A stretch of DNA of 64,000 bases from Halorubrum sp. F4 (lineage in GTDB: Archaea; Halobacteriota; Halobacteria; Halobacteriales; Haloferacaceae): assembly GCF_027257195.1 (NCBI RefSeq), contig NZ_JAPDFS010000002.1, positions 272,354 to 336,353 of the forward strand, given 5' to 3'. Shown here in pieces: positions 17,137 through 24,813 of this stretch. Under the pieces are notes generated by a model. That model did no database searches. It saw only the letters and a list, made by a program, of their open reading frames with translations, and was not told the origin of the DNA. Each line of letters opens with the position of its first letter. The stretch's first letter is position 1. A program made the position numbers and the translations under genes.

Positions 17137-18501
17137 TCACCGATACGCCTCGAACTCCTCGCCGAAGACGAGGAAGTACCCCGTCCCGACGACGCCGATG
17201 ACCGCCGCGATCGTGAACGCGACCTCCGGGCTGACGAAGTCCCAGAGGTATCCGCCGATCGCCGCGCTGGGAATGACGACCGTGTTCCGGAGGAGGTAGT
17301 ACGTCCCCGTGACGCGGCCGCCCGCGTCCCGCTCGGCGGGCCCGACGATGAGCGCCTTGTGGGAGGGAAGGCCCGCGAACCGGAGCCCCGAGAAGGCGAA
17401 GACGAGCACCATCGCCCACTGGAGCGAGAGGACCGGTTCGAGCGCTTCGGGACCCGCGATGAGGACGACGGGGAAGGTCCCGTACACGAGGAAGCCGAGC
17501 GCGACGATGGGCTTGAGCCCGACGCGTTCGGCGAGCTTCGCGGCCGGTGCCATCGTCGCCAGCGCGACCAGCATCTCGACGCCGAGCAGGTAGCCGAAGA
17601 ACGCCTCCGGGGAGAGGTCGACGGCGTAGGAGAACCCGCCGAGCGCCAGCGTCGCGTCGAAGCCGACGTCGTAGAACTGGGTGATCACCAGCACGAAGAA
17701 CACGTACACCATCCCGTTTGCGAACCGGACGAGCGTGTCCCCGATCAGGAGCGGCCGCAGCGTGTCGGGCATCTCCCGGAGGTCCGCGCGGATCCGGTCG
17801 AACCCCTCGAAGCTACCGCCGAAACTGTCCTCGCTCGCGTCGTAGAGGACGTGCTGTACCAGCGTGCCGACGGCTCCGAAGACGACCGCCACGGCGAGCA
17901 CGTACCGGAAGCTCACCGTGAACGCGGGATGGAACCCGATGAGGACGGCGGCGAGGACGGGACCGACGAGGAACGCGGTCCGACGGAACGTCTCGGTGCT
18001 GGCGAAGCCGGAAGCCAGCTTCGAGGGCTCGGTCGCCTGCTTGACGACCGCGAACGTCGCGCCGAGGCCGAACGACTTCCACGCCTGTGCGAGGACTAAC
18101 CCGACGAAGATCCACGCCCACGGCGGGACGGTGACGCCGCCGACCGAGAGCGCGCCGACGGACGGGGCGACGAGCCAGACGACGAACCCGAGCGTCGAGA
18201 GCAGGCCGAACAGGGTGAGCGCGTATCGGGAGCCGATGCGATCGGAGACGGCACCGCCCGGGTACGGGTACACCGCACCGATGACGTTGCCGGCGGTTCC
18301 GTACAGGCCGACGACGAACCCGGACGCGCCGAACGCGGCCATGTACTCGGGGAGGTACCGGCTCGTCATCTGGAACCCGAGGCTGAACGCGAACATCGCC
18401 AACGACAACACCAGCACGTCGCGCTCCAGCGCGAAGAACCGTCGGAAGGTGTCCAGCGCCCTCGACTCGTCCGTGTCGTCCGCGGCCCGGTCCTGACTCA
18501 T
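17137..18501 (-). CDS. MFS transporter
   Basis: The 454-aa protein has about twelve membrane segments and the MFS loop 2-3 signature AVSDRIGSRYALTLFG (G-x-x-x-D-R-x-G-R pattern). The first half contains SLGFQMTSRYLPEYMAAFGASGFVVGLYG, the second PAAKLAERVGLKPIVALGF. The substrate is unknown. The ATG at 18501 gives a short acidic N-terminal tail before the first helix. It lies 106 bases downstream of the 2-hydroxyacid dehydrogenase stop on the same strand. Confidence 0.9.
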   Translation of the reverse strand: MSQDRAADDTDESRALDTFRRFFALERDVLVLSLAMFAFSLGFQMTSRYLPEYMAAFGASGFVVGLYGTAGNVIGAVYPYPGGAVSDRIGSRYALTLFGLLSTLGFVVWLVAPSVGALSVGGVTVPPWAWIFVGLVLAQAWKSFGLGATFAVVKQATEPSKLASGFASTETFRRTAFLVGPVLAAVLIGFHPAFTVSFRYVLAVAVVFGAVGTLVQHVLYDASEDSFGGSFEGFDRIRADLREMPDTLRPLLIGDTLVRFANGMVYVFFVLVITQFYDVGFDATLALGGFSYAVDLSPEAFFGYLLGVEMLVALATMAPAAKLAERVGLKPIVALGFLVYGTFPVVLIAGPEALEPVLSLQWAMVLVFAFSGLRFAGLPSHKALIVGPAERDAGGRVTGTYYLLRNTVVIPSAAIGGYLWDFVSPEVAFTIAAVIGVVGTGYFLVFGEEFEAYR

Positions 18502-18607
18502 GGTCGATCGGATCCTCCTCGACTGTGTGGAGGACCGTCGTGCCGCGACATAGCTCCTCCGGAGGGATCCCCGTCGACGGTCCCGGGACTCCGGCGTCCT
18601 CCGGGCC

Positions 18608-19555
18608 TCAGACCGCTCGGTTCCGGAGGTCCTCGCCCGCCTCCAACCGTTCCAGGTTCGCCGCAAGGATGTCGGCGACGCGGTCGAAGTACTCGGGCGT
18701 GTGCCCGGCGTTGTGCGGCGTGATCGTGACGTCCGAGAGTCCCCACAGCGGGTGGTCCTCGGGGAGCGGCTCGGGGTCGGTCACGTCGAGTGCGGCCCCG
18801 CGGATCCGGTTGTTGCGGAGCGCGGAGACGAGCGCGTCGGTGTCGACGACTCGCCCGCGGGCGACGTTGACGAGCACGGCGTCCGAGCGCATGGTCCGGA
18901 ACACGTCGGCGTCGATCAGCCCCTCCGTCTCATCCGAGAGCGGACAGGCGAGCACGACGTACTCGGCGTCGGTGACCGCCTCGTGGATCCGGTCGAAGCC
19001 GACCACCTCGTCGGTCGGGCCGCCCTTCTCGGGGGTGTACCGAACCCCGACCGTCTCGACGTCGAAGGCGGAGAGCCGGTCGACGACCGTCTCGCCGATG
19101 GCCCCGAGGCCGACGACGGCGACGCGGGAGCCGTACACCTCGGTCGTGGGATACGAGCGCCACTCGCGGCGTTCCTGCTGGCGCCGGGCGCGGGGGAACT
19201 CGCGCGCGTGGCCGATCATCGAACCGACGACGTACTCGGCGATGTTCGGCCCGTGGACGCCGGAGGCGTTCGTCACCGCGACGCCGTGCTCCTCGAACGC
19301 CTCGCGAGGGAGGTGGCCCGTCCCCGCGTACACGCAGGCGAAGAGCTCCAGGTTCGCCGCGACCTCGAGGTCGGCCTCGTCGAGCGAGAAGCCGGTGGCG
19401 ACGCGGGCGGTTCGCAGGTACTCCCGCTCCTCGGCGGGCGTCCGTGCGAGCGCGACCTCGCGGTTCGGGAGCCGCCGGCGGAGCGCCTCGGCGTACTCGC
19501 TTCCCTCGATTCCGTGGATCTTCTGTCGCAGGACGACGACGTCGGGATCGCTCAT
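18608..19555 (-). CDS. D-2-hydroxyacid dehydrogenase
   Basis: The 315-aa NAD(P)-dependent oxidoreductase has the Rossmann motif VVGLGAIGETVVDRL, the catalytic arginine in LVNVARGRVVDTDAL, the glutamate in DVTDPEPLPEDHPLW, and the histidine in TPHNAGHTPEYFDR. It should reduce 2-oxo acids to D-2-hydroxyacids or the reverse; relatives in haloarchaea act on 2-ketocarboxylic acids. The ATG at 19555 was chosen because similarity starts within the next ten residues. It precedes the MFS gene. Confidence 0.92.
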   Translation of the reverse strand: MSDPDVVVLRQKIHGIEGSEYAEALRRRLPNREVALARTPAEEREYLRTARVATGFSLDEADLEVAANLELFACVYAGTGHLPREAFEEHGVAVTNASGVHGPNIAEYVVGSMIGHAREFPRARRQQERREWRSYPTTEVYGSRVAVVGLGAIGETVVDRLSAFDVETVGVRYTPEKGGPTDEVVGFDRIHEAVTDAEYVVLACPLSDETEGLIDADVFRTMRSDAVLVNVARGRVVDTDALVSALRNNRIRGAALDVTDPEPLPEDHPLWGLSDVTITPHNAGHTPEYFDRVADILAANLERLEAGEDLRNRAV

Positions 19556-19803
19556 GGAACCGTGTTCGACGACGCCCCCCAAAAGCCTGCGTACTACGGC
19601 CGCGGAAGGTCGGCGATCGCGAGCCACCCTCTCAGGGTAGAATCCAACTGCGGGTCCCGTCAGGTGACGCTCTCCGAACCCGGATCTCGTCGTCGATCGC
19701 GGAGTCGTGTGGGTCGGCTCGGGCCGGGTGAGACACACCACCGTTTCGAGTGAATCAGGTGAGGAAAGGGAGGTCGTGGGCGTGGGGGTCGATCGTCTCT
19801 TTT

Positions 19804-20244
19804 CTACGCGCCAACCGTATCCTCCATCTCCGCCAACAGATCGTCGAACCGGGCGAGCCGGTCGTCTCGCGTGTCCTCCGTCGTTCGGTCAGTGAAACGC
19901 TTCCGTAACTGATCGGCCCGTCGGGAGTTCCCGACGAGGAGCACGCCACCTTCGAGGGCCGCCACTCCGATCTCCGGTCGAACTCCATCGAGATCGACCA
20001 CATCGACGTCATCCGTCCCGAGTTCGCGGGTCAGATCCGCGATCACGTCGAGGCGAGCGCGGGGTCTGTTCTCCGGCGAAAGCCCTGCATCGAACTCAAC
20101 GGCGACATCAACGTCACTTTCGGCGTGTGTCTTCCCAGTCACCTGCGAGCCGAAGAAGATACCGAGCCGGATCGGATACCGCTGGAGGACGCCACGGACG
20201 GCCTCGCCGTCGATCGCGTCTCCGTCGTCTCCGTCGGAGGCCAT
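19804..20244 (-). CDS. MNT-type nucleotidyltransferase (orphan antitoxin-like)
   Basis: The 146-aa protein contains the minimal nucleotidyltransferase motif: G32-S33 in IFFGSQVTGKTHAESDVDVAVEF with the metal aspartates D44 and D46. MNT proteins of this type usually pair with a HEPN ribonuclease toxin and AMPylate it. No HEPN gene is seen on either side, so this is an orphan. The C-terminal part (RADQLRKRFTDRTTEDTRDDRL) is helical. It is divergent from a second MNT gene 170 bases away. Start at 20244 fits the first methionine before the fold. Confidence 0.82.
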   Translation of the reverse strand: MASDGDDGDAIDGEAVRGVLQRYPIRLGIFFGSQVTGKTHAESDVDVAVEFDAGLSPENRPRARLDVIADLTRELGTDDVDVVDLDGVRPEIGVAALEGGVLLVGNSRRADQLRKRFTDRTTEDTRDDRLARFDDLLAEMEDTVGA

Positions 20245-20413
20245 ACGGGCCAGTAGACTCGCCGTTCGTATAAAGGATGGTTCGTCTCGTGGAAATCTGT
20301 CCCTCGACGATCGAGTGCCGCTCGATGAGGATTCCGTCTCGGGACGCTCCACGAACGTAGGCGTTCTCCACTGTCCCAGAATCTATTAAGCCAGTGCAAC
20401 CGTAGCATACGGT

Positions 20414-20707
20414 ATGCCTCCAACCGAGGACATTTCAACTCGGCTCGCGGAGCTCATGCCGCGGCTCGAGCAGGAGTATCCGATAAGCGAGTTGGGTATC
20501 TTCGGGTCGTATGCCCGCGGTGAACAACAGCCAGACAGCGACCTCGACGTCCTCGTCGCGTTCGAGCAACCAGTGACGTTATTCGATCTCGTGCGGCTGG
20601 AGAACGAACTGACGGACGAACTCGGTGTCAAAGTCGATCTCGTCACGAAGGATTCGTTAAAACCACGGATCGAGTCCCGTGTCACTGACGACCTCGTCTT
20701 CGTGTGA
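20414..20707 (+). CDS. MNT-type nucleotidyltransferase, second copy (orphan)
   Basis: The 97-aa protein has LGIFGSYARGEQQPDSDLDVLVAF with G31-S32 and the aspartate pair D43/D45, the minimal nucleotidyltransferase site, followed by FDLVRLENELTDELGVKVDLVTKDSLKP. This is the short form usually found just upstream of a DUF86 HEPN toxin. Here the next gene on the strand is absent and the downstream sequence is IS flank. It is not closely similar to its divergent neighbour outside the motif. Confidence 0.85.
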   Translation: MPPTEDISTRLAELMPRLEQEYPISELGIFGSYARGEQQPDSDLDVLVAFEQPVTLFDLVRLENELTDELGVKVDLVTKDSLKPRIESRVTDDLVFV

Positions 20708-20959
20708 CAGCGGTCGTCGACGATCGATATCGAATCGTTACCAGAATCACGCCGGGATCGTGCTCATCTCTCGGCCGCTGACTGTGATCTCCTCGACCGT
20801 CATCCGTGACGATGATCGTACCCAGAGAGGGCACCGGATCGGAACTCTCTCGCCCACGGAAAGTACTTATGTCCTCCCAAAGACAACCGGATATGGACTC
20901 TCGAGCGTTGGTCGGACGACCACGTATTCGGTGACACGGTCCGTGTGACCGCCTCTCCG

Positions 20960-21150
20960 GGGCCGTAGCGGGCTGTATTCCGGTGCGTGTCAACAGCCTC
21001 GGGGTCAAGCCCCGAGGCTTGTCGGTGAACTCCCGTTCTATCCCTCGATATGAGGGGTGGCGTTGAACTCGCCATTCACGTTCAACGTTCCCGACTTGAG
21101 GGCCAGTTGACTGGTGGCCCATCCACCGCGAGACTTCTGCCCGCGATGGA
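20960..21150 (-). ncRNA. possible omega RNA (TnpB guide scaffold)
   Basis: In TnpB elements the guide RNA covers the tnpB 3' end and the right end of the element, with the guide just beyond it. Here the corresponding stretch is the last ~110 bases of tnpB, 18 bases of spacer, and the 10-bp hairpin 20995-21019. Bases below about 20990 would be the guide. The span is an inference from family layout; no transcript is shown by the sequence. Confidence 0.3.
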
Positions 21151-22396
21151 TATACGCACAGTATCGGTTTGCGATGTTCTTTGCCGCGTTGTAATCCGCG
21201 TTCACCTCGTAGTCGCATTTGAGACACTCGAACGATTTGTCCGAGCGGTTGTCTTCATGTACAAACCCGCATTGCGAACAACGCTGGCTGGTGTATGCAG
21301 GGTTCACCGTATCCACGAACAGGTCGGTGTCTTCGACCTTGTATTCGACCAGTTCAATAAACTTCGCAACCGCCCATTGCTGGAATTTCGCTGCGTTCGA
21401 GATACTCTTTCGGATGTGCTTCAGGTTCTCGAAAATTATCCCATCTACGCCCGAGCGTTCGGCTTCTTCGATCAGTTCGTTCGCGCGGTTGTGGAGCCAA
21501 TCGAGTGACCACTCCGAGAACCGATCTCCGATGGATTGGATCGTAAGGTGTGCCGAGCGCGTACCGACTTGCTGAAGTCGTCCTCGGCGTTCCTCGAACT
21601 CGTTGCGACGGTGTGTGAGGTGATCCGTAGAACCGATGAATACTCCAGTAGAGGTGACAGCGAACGCGCCGTTCACGTTCAGGTCAACGCCGAGAACCAC
21701 TCCGTTCTCGGAGCCATCATCTTCGTGAGCGGCTTCTTGCCGTTCGCTGTCAGCGTCACTAACACGCTTCGTGGTGACGTGGAGATAGAACTCATCGGCC
21801 ATTTCATCGTACTGTAGCGTGGCGTGTGAGGCGTCCCATTCGTCGGTATCGTAGTAGCGACCGAATGGGGTTTCCTCACGCTCTGCTTCTGGAGGAACGA
21901 CGTACTCCGCTTTCACCCGTCCGTCTACGGTTGAGAGGGTAGCATGGTCAGCGTTGAACGTTGCCGACCGTTTGTCGAAGACGACGCTCCACGACTGGAA
22001 GTATGGCTGGCTAGTCTTCTCACCGTTCTTGAGGCGTTCGACACCATGCGTCACAGCTTCGATAGCACGACGGATACCTTTCTGGACGAGGTTTGCTGTG
22101 AGGTCTGTCTCATCTTTCAAATCGGCGTATAGCGCCTTTTCAGCCGTATTCTTACTCGTGACGCAGTAGTCGTCATGTCGCCACGCCCAGTCGCTTGTCT
22201 GATTCGCACAGTAGAGGAACTGTTCTTTCGTCTGATGGAGAGACTCAGCTGCATCGCTCGTTACATCGAGTTTGATGACAACCGTGCGATGCGGCGGGTT
22301 CTCCATCGCTACTTCACATTATATGAGCTTGTCTTATAAATTCATGTGCTTGAGTAATGTCCATGTCGGCTTCCTCCACGGGGTCAAGCCCCGTGG
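20995..22396 (-). mobile_element. IS1341-type (IS200/IS605) element with tnpB only
   Basis: A tnpB gene is framed by two hairpins with the same TCAAG loop. One has a perfect 10-bp stem (20995-21004 with 21010-21019) and the other a perfect 8-bp stem (22376-22383 with 22389-22396). No tnpA (Y1 transposase) is present, so the element depends on a helper. The downstream hairpin, just after the tnpB stop on the minus strand, is where the RNA guide scaffold of TnpB elements lies. Exact element ends are not certain. Confidence 0.75.
21038..22306 (-). CDS. tnpB: TnpB, RNA-guided nuclease of an IS1341-type element
   Basis: The 422-aa protein has the split RuvC site of TnpB/Fanzor/Cas12 ancestors: D208 in GVDLNVNGAFA, E293 in IIFENLKHIRK, and D371 in NADYNAAKNIAN. 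The zinc finger is C343/C346 (CSQC) and C361/C364 (CLKC). All catalytic and zinc residues are present and the frame is unbroken, so the protein may be active. The N-terminal wedge part is typical of haloarchaeal ISH TnpBs. Known family members cut DNA next to a short TAM under an RNA guide. Confidence 0.93.
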   Translation of the reverse strand: MENPPHRTVVIKLDVTSDAAESLHQTKEQFLYCANQTSDWAWRHDDYCVTSKNTAEKALYADLKDETDLTANLVQKGIRRAIEAVTHGVERLKNGEKTSQPYFQSWSVVFDKRSATFNADHATLSTVDGRVKAEYVVPPEAEREETPFGRYYDTDEWDASHATLQYDEMADEFYLHVTTKRVSDADSERQEAAHEDDGSENGVVLGVDLNVNGAFAVTSTGVFIGSTDHLTHRRNEFEERRGRLQQVGTRSAHLTIQSIGDRFSEWSLDWLHNRANELIEEAERSGVDGIIFENLKHIRKSISNAAKFQQWAVAKFIELVEYKVEDTDLFVDTVNPAYTSQRCSQCGFVHEDNRSDKSFECLKCDYEVNADYNAAKNIANRYCAYIHRGQKSRGGWATSQLALKSGTLNVNGEFNATPHIEG

Positions 22397-22473
22397 CATC
22401 CGCCTTGTTGATCTGTGAACGCGAGTTCAACGACGCGTATTCGTGACTGGACATCCGTCTAGCAGGACGGGTG

Positions 22474-22902
22474 TCACTCGTTGAGCCGGTCGAGACCGCC
22501 TCCATCGACGATCGCTTCGCGTATCCGAGTCACGATCGCTCGTGTGATCACGAGCGGACGCGTAGCTGACTGGAGAAACGACGGTTCCGCCGGCCCGGCA
22601 TTCGGTGGTGGGTGGAAGTGTGCGTCGGGGACGGAAGACTTCGGATGGTTATCGTACCTGAAATCGATACCATCCGATTCCGTATAATGAAACCGGTAGG
22701 CCCCGGTTTGCCACCACGTCACTTCTAGTCCGGGACTCGAGCGATCCGCCAGTGTGAACTTCACGATCAGTTCCGTGGGGTTAACCGGGTCATCGAACCG
22801 CGTCGATTCGACCAGCGGTTCCTCTTCTATGAAGAAGGTACGGATCTGCTGTAAGACGGGGAGATCGACCGGTCCGACCGGACCTGAGAAATCGTCCGTC
22901 AC
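22474..22902 (-). CDS. TumE-like (DUF6516) candidate toxin
   Basis: The 142-aa protein has the pattern YRFHYTESDGIDFRYDNHP followed by a histidine-rich FHPPPNAG, which is what I know of DUF6516/TumE toxins (tyrosine-rich strands, then W/YDN-H and a basic or His-rich turn). An N-terminal VLQQIRTFFIEEEPLVESTRF and C-terminal helical PLVITRAIVTRIREAI frame it. It starts 6 bases after the stop of an HTH gene of a type that accompanies such toxins in haloarchaea. Toxicity is an inference from family and context. Codon use and GC match the neighbourhood. Confidence 0.6.
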   Translation of the reverse strand: MTDDFSGPVGPVDLPVLQQIRTFFIEEEPLVESTRFDDPVNPTELIVKFTLADRSSPGLEVTWWQTGAYRFHYTESDGIDFRYDNHPKSSVPDAHFHPPPNAGPAEPSFLQSATRPLVITRAIVTRIREAIVDGGGLDRLNE

Positions 22903-22908
22903 GGGCCG

Positions 22909-23442
22909 TTACTGGGTGACTGCGCCGAGTTCACGGGCGCGTCCGAAATTGATCGCCGCCTGTGCGATGTGGAGATTTCGTTCGATCGTCCGCCACTCGG
23001 CGACCGCTTCCCACGCGCTGTCAGACGCGTCCGCGCCAAGCGATGTGGCGAGGTCTTCCGGTGAAATCGCGTCGTACTCCTCCTGGTAGGTTGCGATCTG
23101 GCGTTTCATCCGTTCGATCCCGTCAAGCAACTCGTCGCGGGATTGTTCGGCTGAGAGCTCTCGGATCCGACGGTAGAGTACGGTCTCCTCGTTTCGGGCG
23201 TACGTCGTTGCGGAGGACCCGTCGAACGACGACGCGACGCCCGTCTTGACGAGTGCCCGGAGATGCTTTCTCGCCGTGGGCTCGCTTACGAGCGCCTCCT
23301 CGGAGAGCTCTGCGGCCGTTCGTGGGGTGGCGGTTCCTTCTATCACTTGGTTCACCCGTTCGAGCGCCGTCGTCGACTCCTGCCACTCATCTCGAGCGTC
23401 TCGGAGAGTCTCGCTGAGGTGATCGTCGCGGCTCATATCCAT
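22909..23442 (-). CDS. winged-helix regulator (DUF7342-like), candidate antitoxin
   Basis: The 177-aa protein has an N-terminal helical stretch, then a winged HTH (AAELSEEALVSEPTARKHLRALVKTGVASSF), then a long C-terminal helix pair. This fits the haloarchaeal DUF7342 regulators that I have seen next to toxin-like genes. The ATG at 23442 was chosen because a TATA-like GATATATTAT (23458-23467 on this strand) sits just upstream at leaderless spacing; MSRDD at 23436 is an alternative. It is the first gene of a two-gene operon with the TumE-like protein. Confidence 0.72.
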   Translation of the reverse strand: MDMSRDDHLSETLRDARDEWQESTTALERVNQVIEGTATPRTAAELSEEALVSEPTARKHLRALVKTGVASSFDGSSATTYARNEETVLYRRIRELSAEQSRDELLDGIERMKRQIATYQEEYDAISPEDLATSLGADASDSAWEAVAEWRTIERNLHIAQAAINFGRARELGAVTQ

Positions 23443-23565
23443 TCTTCGGCACTGTAGATAATATATCTTTCCCAAGAAAATAATACCTATTCTCGTTTTA
23501 CTTGAAGCTCTCTGCGTCTCGAGCGGGTTGTGACCTCCGTCCCGCTGGTATCGACGGATTCAGCG

Positions 23566-24204
23566 TCATAATTGGGGTCGCTCCGCTTGTTTGACCGATG
23601 AGGATGTCACCGCATAGGTCTCTTCAGTGTTGGTTCCTTTGAGTCGATAGAATTCGTCGCTGGTGTGTGGGTCATACTCGAGCCGACTTTCGTGGATGAT
23701 GTGGTTGCTCTCTCTTCCCAGATACGGCGGTTTATGATAGGCTTCTCGTGGCGGGTACGAGTCAGGGACGATCGGGAACTCCGAGAGGTCCTCGACGTGG
23801 AGCGCGACAACGCCAAACGCATCAACGGCGTTGACCGTCTCCCAGTTGGCGAGATCCGTTGTGTGACAGAGGATCAGTCGAACGCTTGATTCATTGATTG
23901 TGGTTTCGGTTACAGCGACGAGTCGATCGACGACTGATCGCCCGATTAGTGCTCCTGATCCTTCGTAGTCTTTACACTCGACGACGAGATATTTGGGGCC
24001 ATTAATCCCCGGTGACGACCGTTTGCCGATCACATCGATTTCTTCGACTGTGTCTGTGACGCGCGTCCACGTCCGGTAGCCCCATTGACGAAGCGTACAC
24101 GTTACCCGGTCTTCGAGCCACTCGCCGTTTCCTTGCCCACGCTGGTCTGGATCCGGATCGACTGGGTCGCGCGGACCGATATCGAACTGTTCGGAACTGT
24201 ACAT
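23566..24204 (-). CDS. PD-(D/E)xK nuclease, Mrr/restriction-like
   Basis: The 212-aa protein has the nuclease core D57 in EEIDVIGKR and E76-x-K78 in YLVVECKDY, preceded by a helix GNGEWLEDRVTCTLRQWGYRT that is typical of Mrr-like restriction endonucleases. The C-terminal 80 residues are polar with no motif I recognise. The core is clearly related to the 221-aa nuclease at 34.0 kb (same NGxWLE..V...L..WGYRT and VVECKD). It stands alone and no methyltransferase is nearby. Target is unknown. Confidence 0.75.
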   Translation of the reverse strand: MYSSEQFDIGPRDPVDPDPDQRGQGNGEWLEDRVTCTLRQWGYRTWTRVTDTVEEIDVIGKRSSPGINGPKYLVVECKDYEGSGALIGRSVVDRLVAVTETTINESSVRLILCHTTDLANWETVNAVDAFGVVALHVEDLSEFPIVPDSYPPREAYHKPPYLGRESNHIIHESRLEYDPHTSDEFYRLKGTNTEETYAVTSSSVKQAERPQL

Positions 24205-24534
24205 AGGGACCGATGAGAGTGGATGCGTCTTTTGTGCACCTCCTGCACAGGTGGCGATCGGACGGCGTGCGTGTGGGGGTTCGTCTCCTAGTGAGCCGTC
24301 TACCCAGATTTTTTAAATCAACGTGGAGGATCTTCTCGAAACAAGCCGTTTAGCTGGATGTACATATATAAGTGATAGCTCATATAGTTATAAATTACTT
24401 AAAATATAGTGCGTCTCGTGGCTCATGAGCCATGACATGGTAACGGGTGTGTTTGGCGCGAGCGGTACTGAACGAATTGAGGGAACAAAGAGCGGGTAGT
24501 GAACTGTCGTATGCTACTCTCGTCGCTCCCGTAC
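24205..24534. other. A/T-rich intergenic stretch
   Basis: About 330 bases without a gene. It holds a short palindrome GTGCACCTCCTGCAC near 24233 and an A/T-rich tract around 24360-24415 with several TATA-like strings (ACATATATAAG, TATAAATTAC, AAAATATAG). No reading frame or RNA gene is supported. Confidence 0.4.
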
Positions 24535-24813
24535 TCAAATGATCGAACCTCCGTCGACGGTGAGAGAGACCGAGCGAACGCACTCTCGATCGTGGCATTC
24601 CCAGCTCATCCCGGTCCATTCCTCATCGAAGCGCCACCACCCGGAACGCTCCTGTCGCGGTTCGAATCGGTAGCGACGTCGCGTGGCGTCCTCGCATTCG
24701 ATTTCGATTGTGAAACACGGGTCCGACTGGATCTCTTCGGCTGCGGTGCCGCCGTCTGCGATCGCGACTGTCGCTATCGATACTGAGTCTGCTGAGGTTG
24801 CTGTCTCGGTCAT
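24535..24813 (-). CDS. hypothetical protein (92 aa)
   Basis: A 92-aa acidic protein starting MTETATSADSVSIATVAIADGG, with a strand-rich centre FTIEIECEDATRRRYRFEPRQE, then SGWWRFDEEWTG and a C-terminal SVSLTVDGGSII. The alternating strands and tryptophans suggest a small beta-sandwich. I cannot assign a family. The ATG at 24813 is preferred over a longer frame whose first 17 residues are basic and unlike the rest. Confidence 0.6.
   Translation of the reverse strand: MTETATSADSVSIATVAIADGGTAAEEIQSDPCFTIEIECEDATRRRYRFEPRQERSGWWRFDEEWTGMSWECHDRECVRSVSLTVDGGSII

Noticed and set aside
20682..21227. 181-aa minus-strand open frame over the TnpB element end
   Set aside because: It runs antisense through the IS hairpin and has basic, low-complexity residues with no family likeness; high GC explains the open frame.
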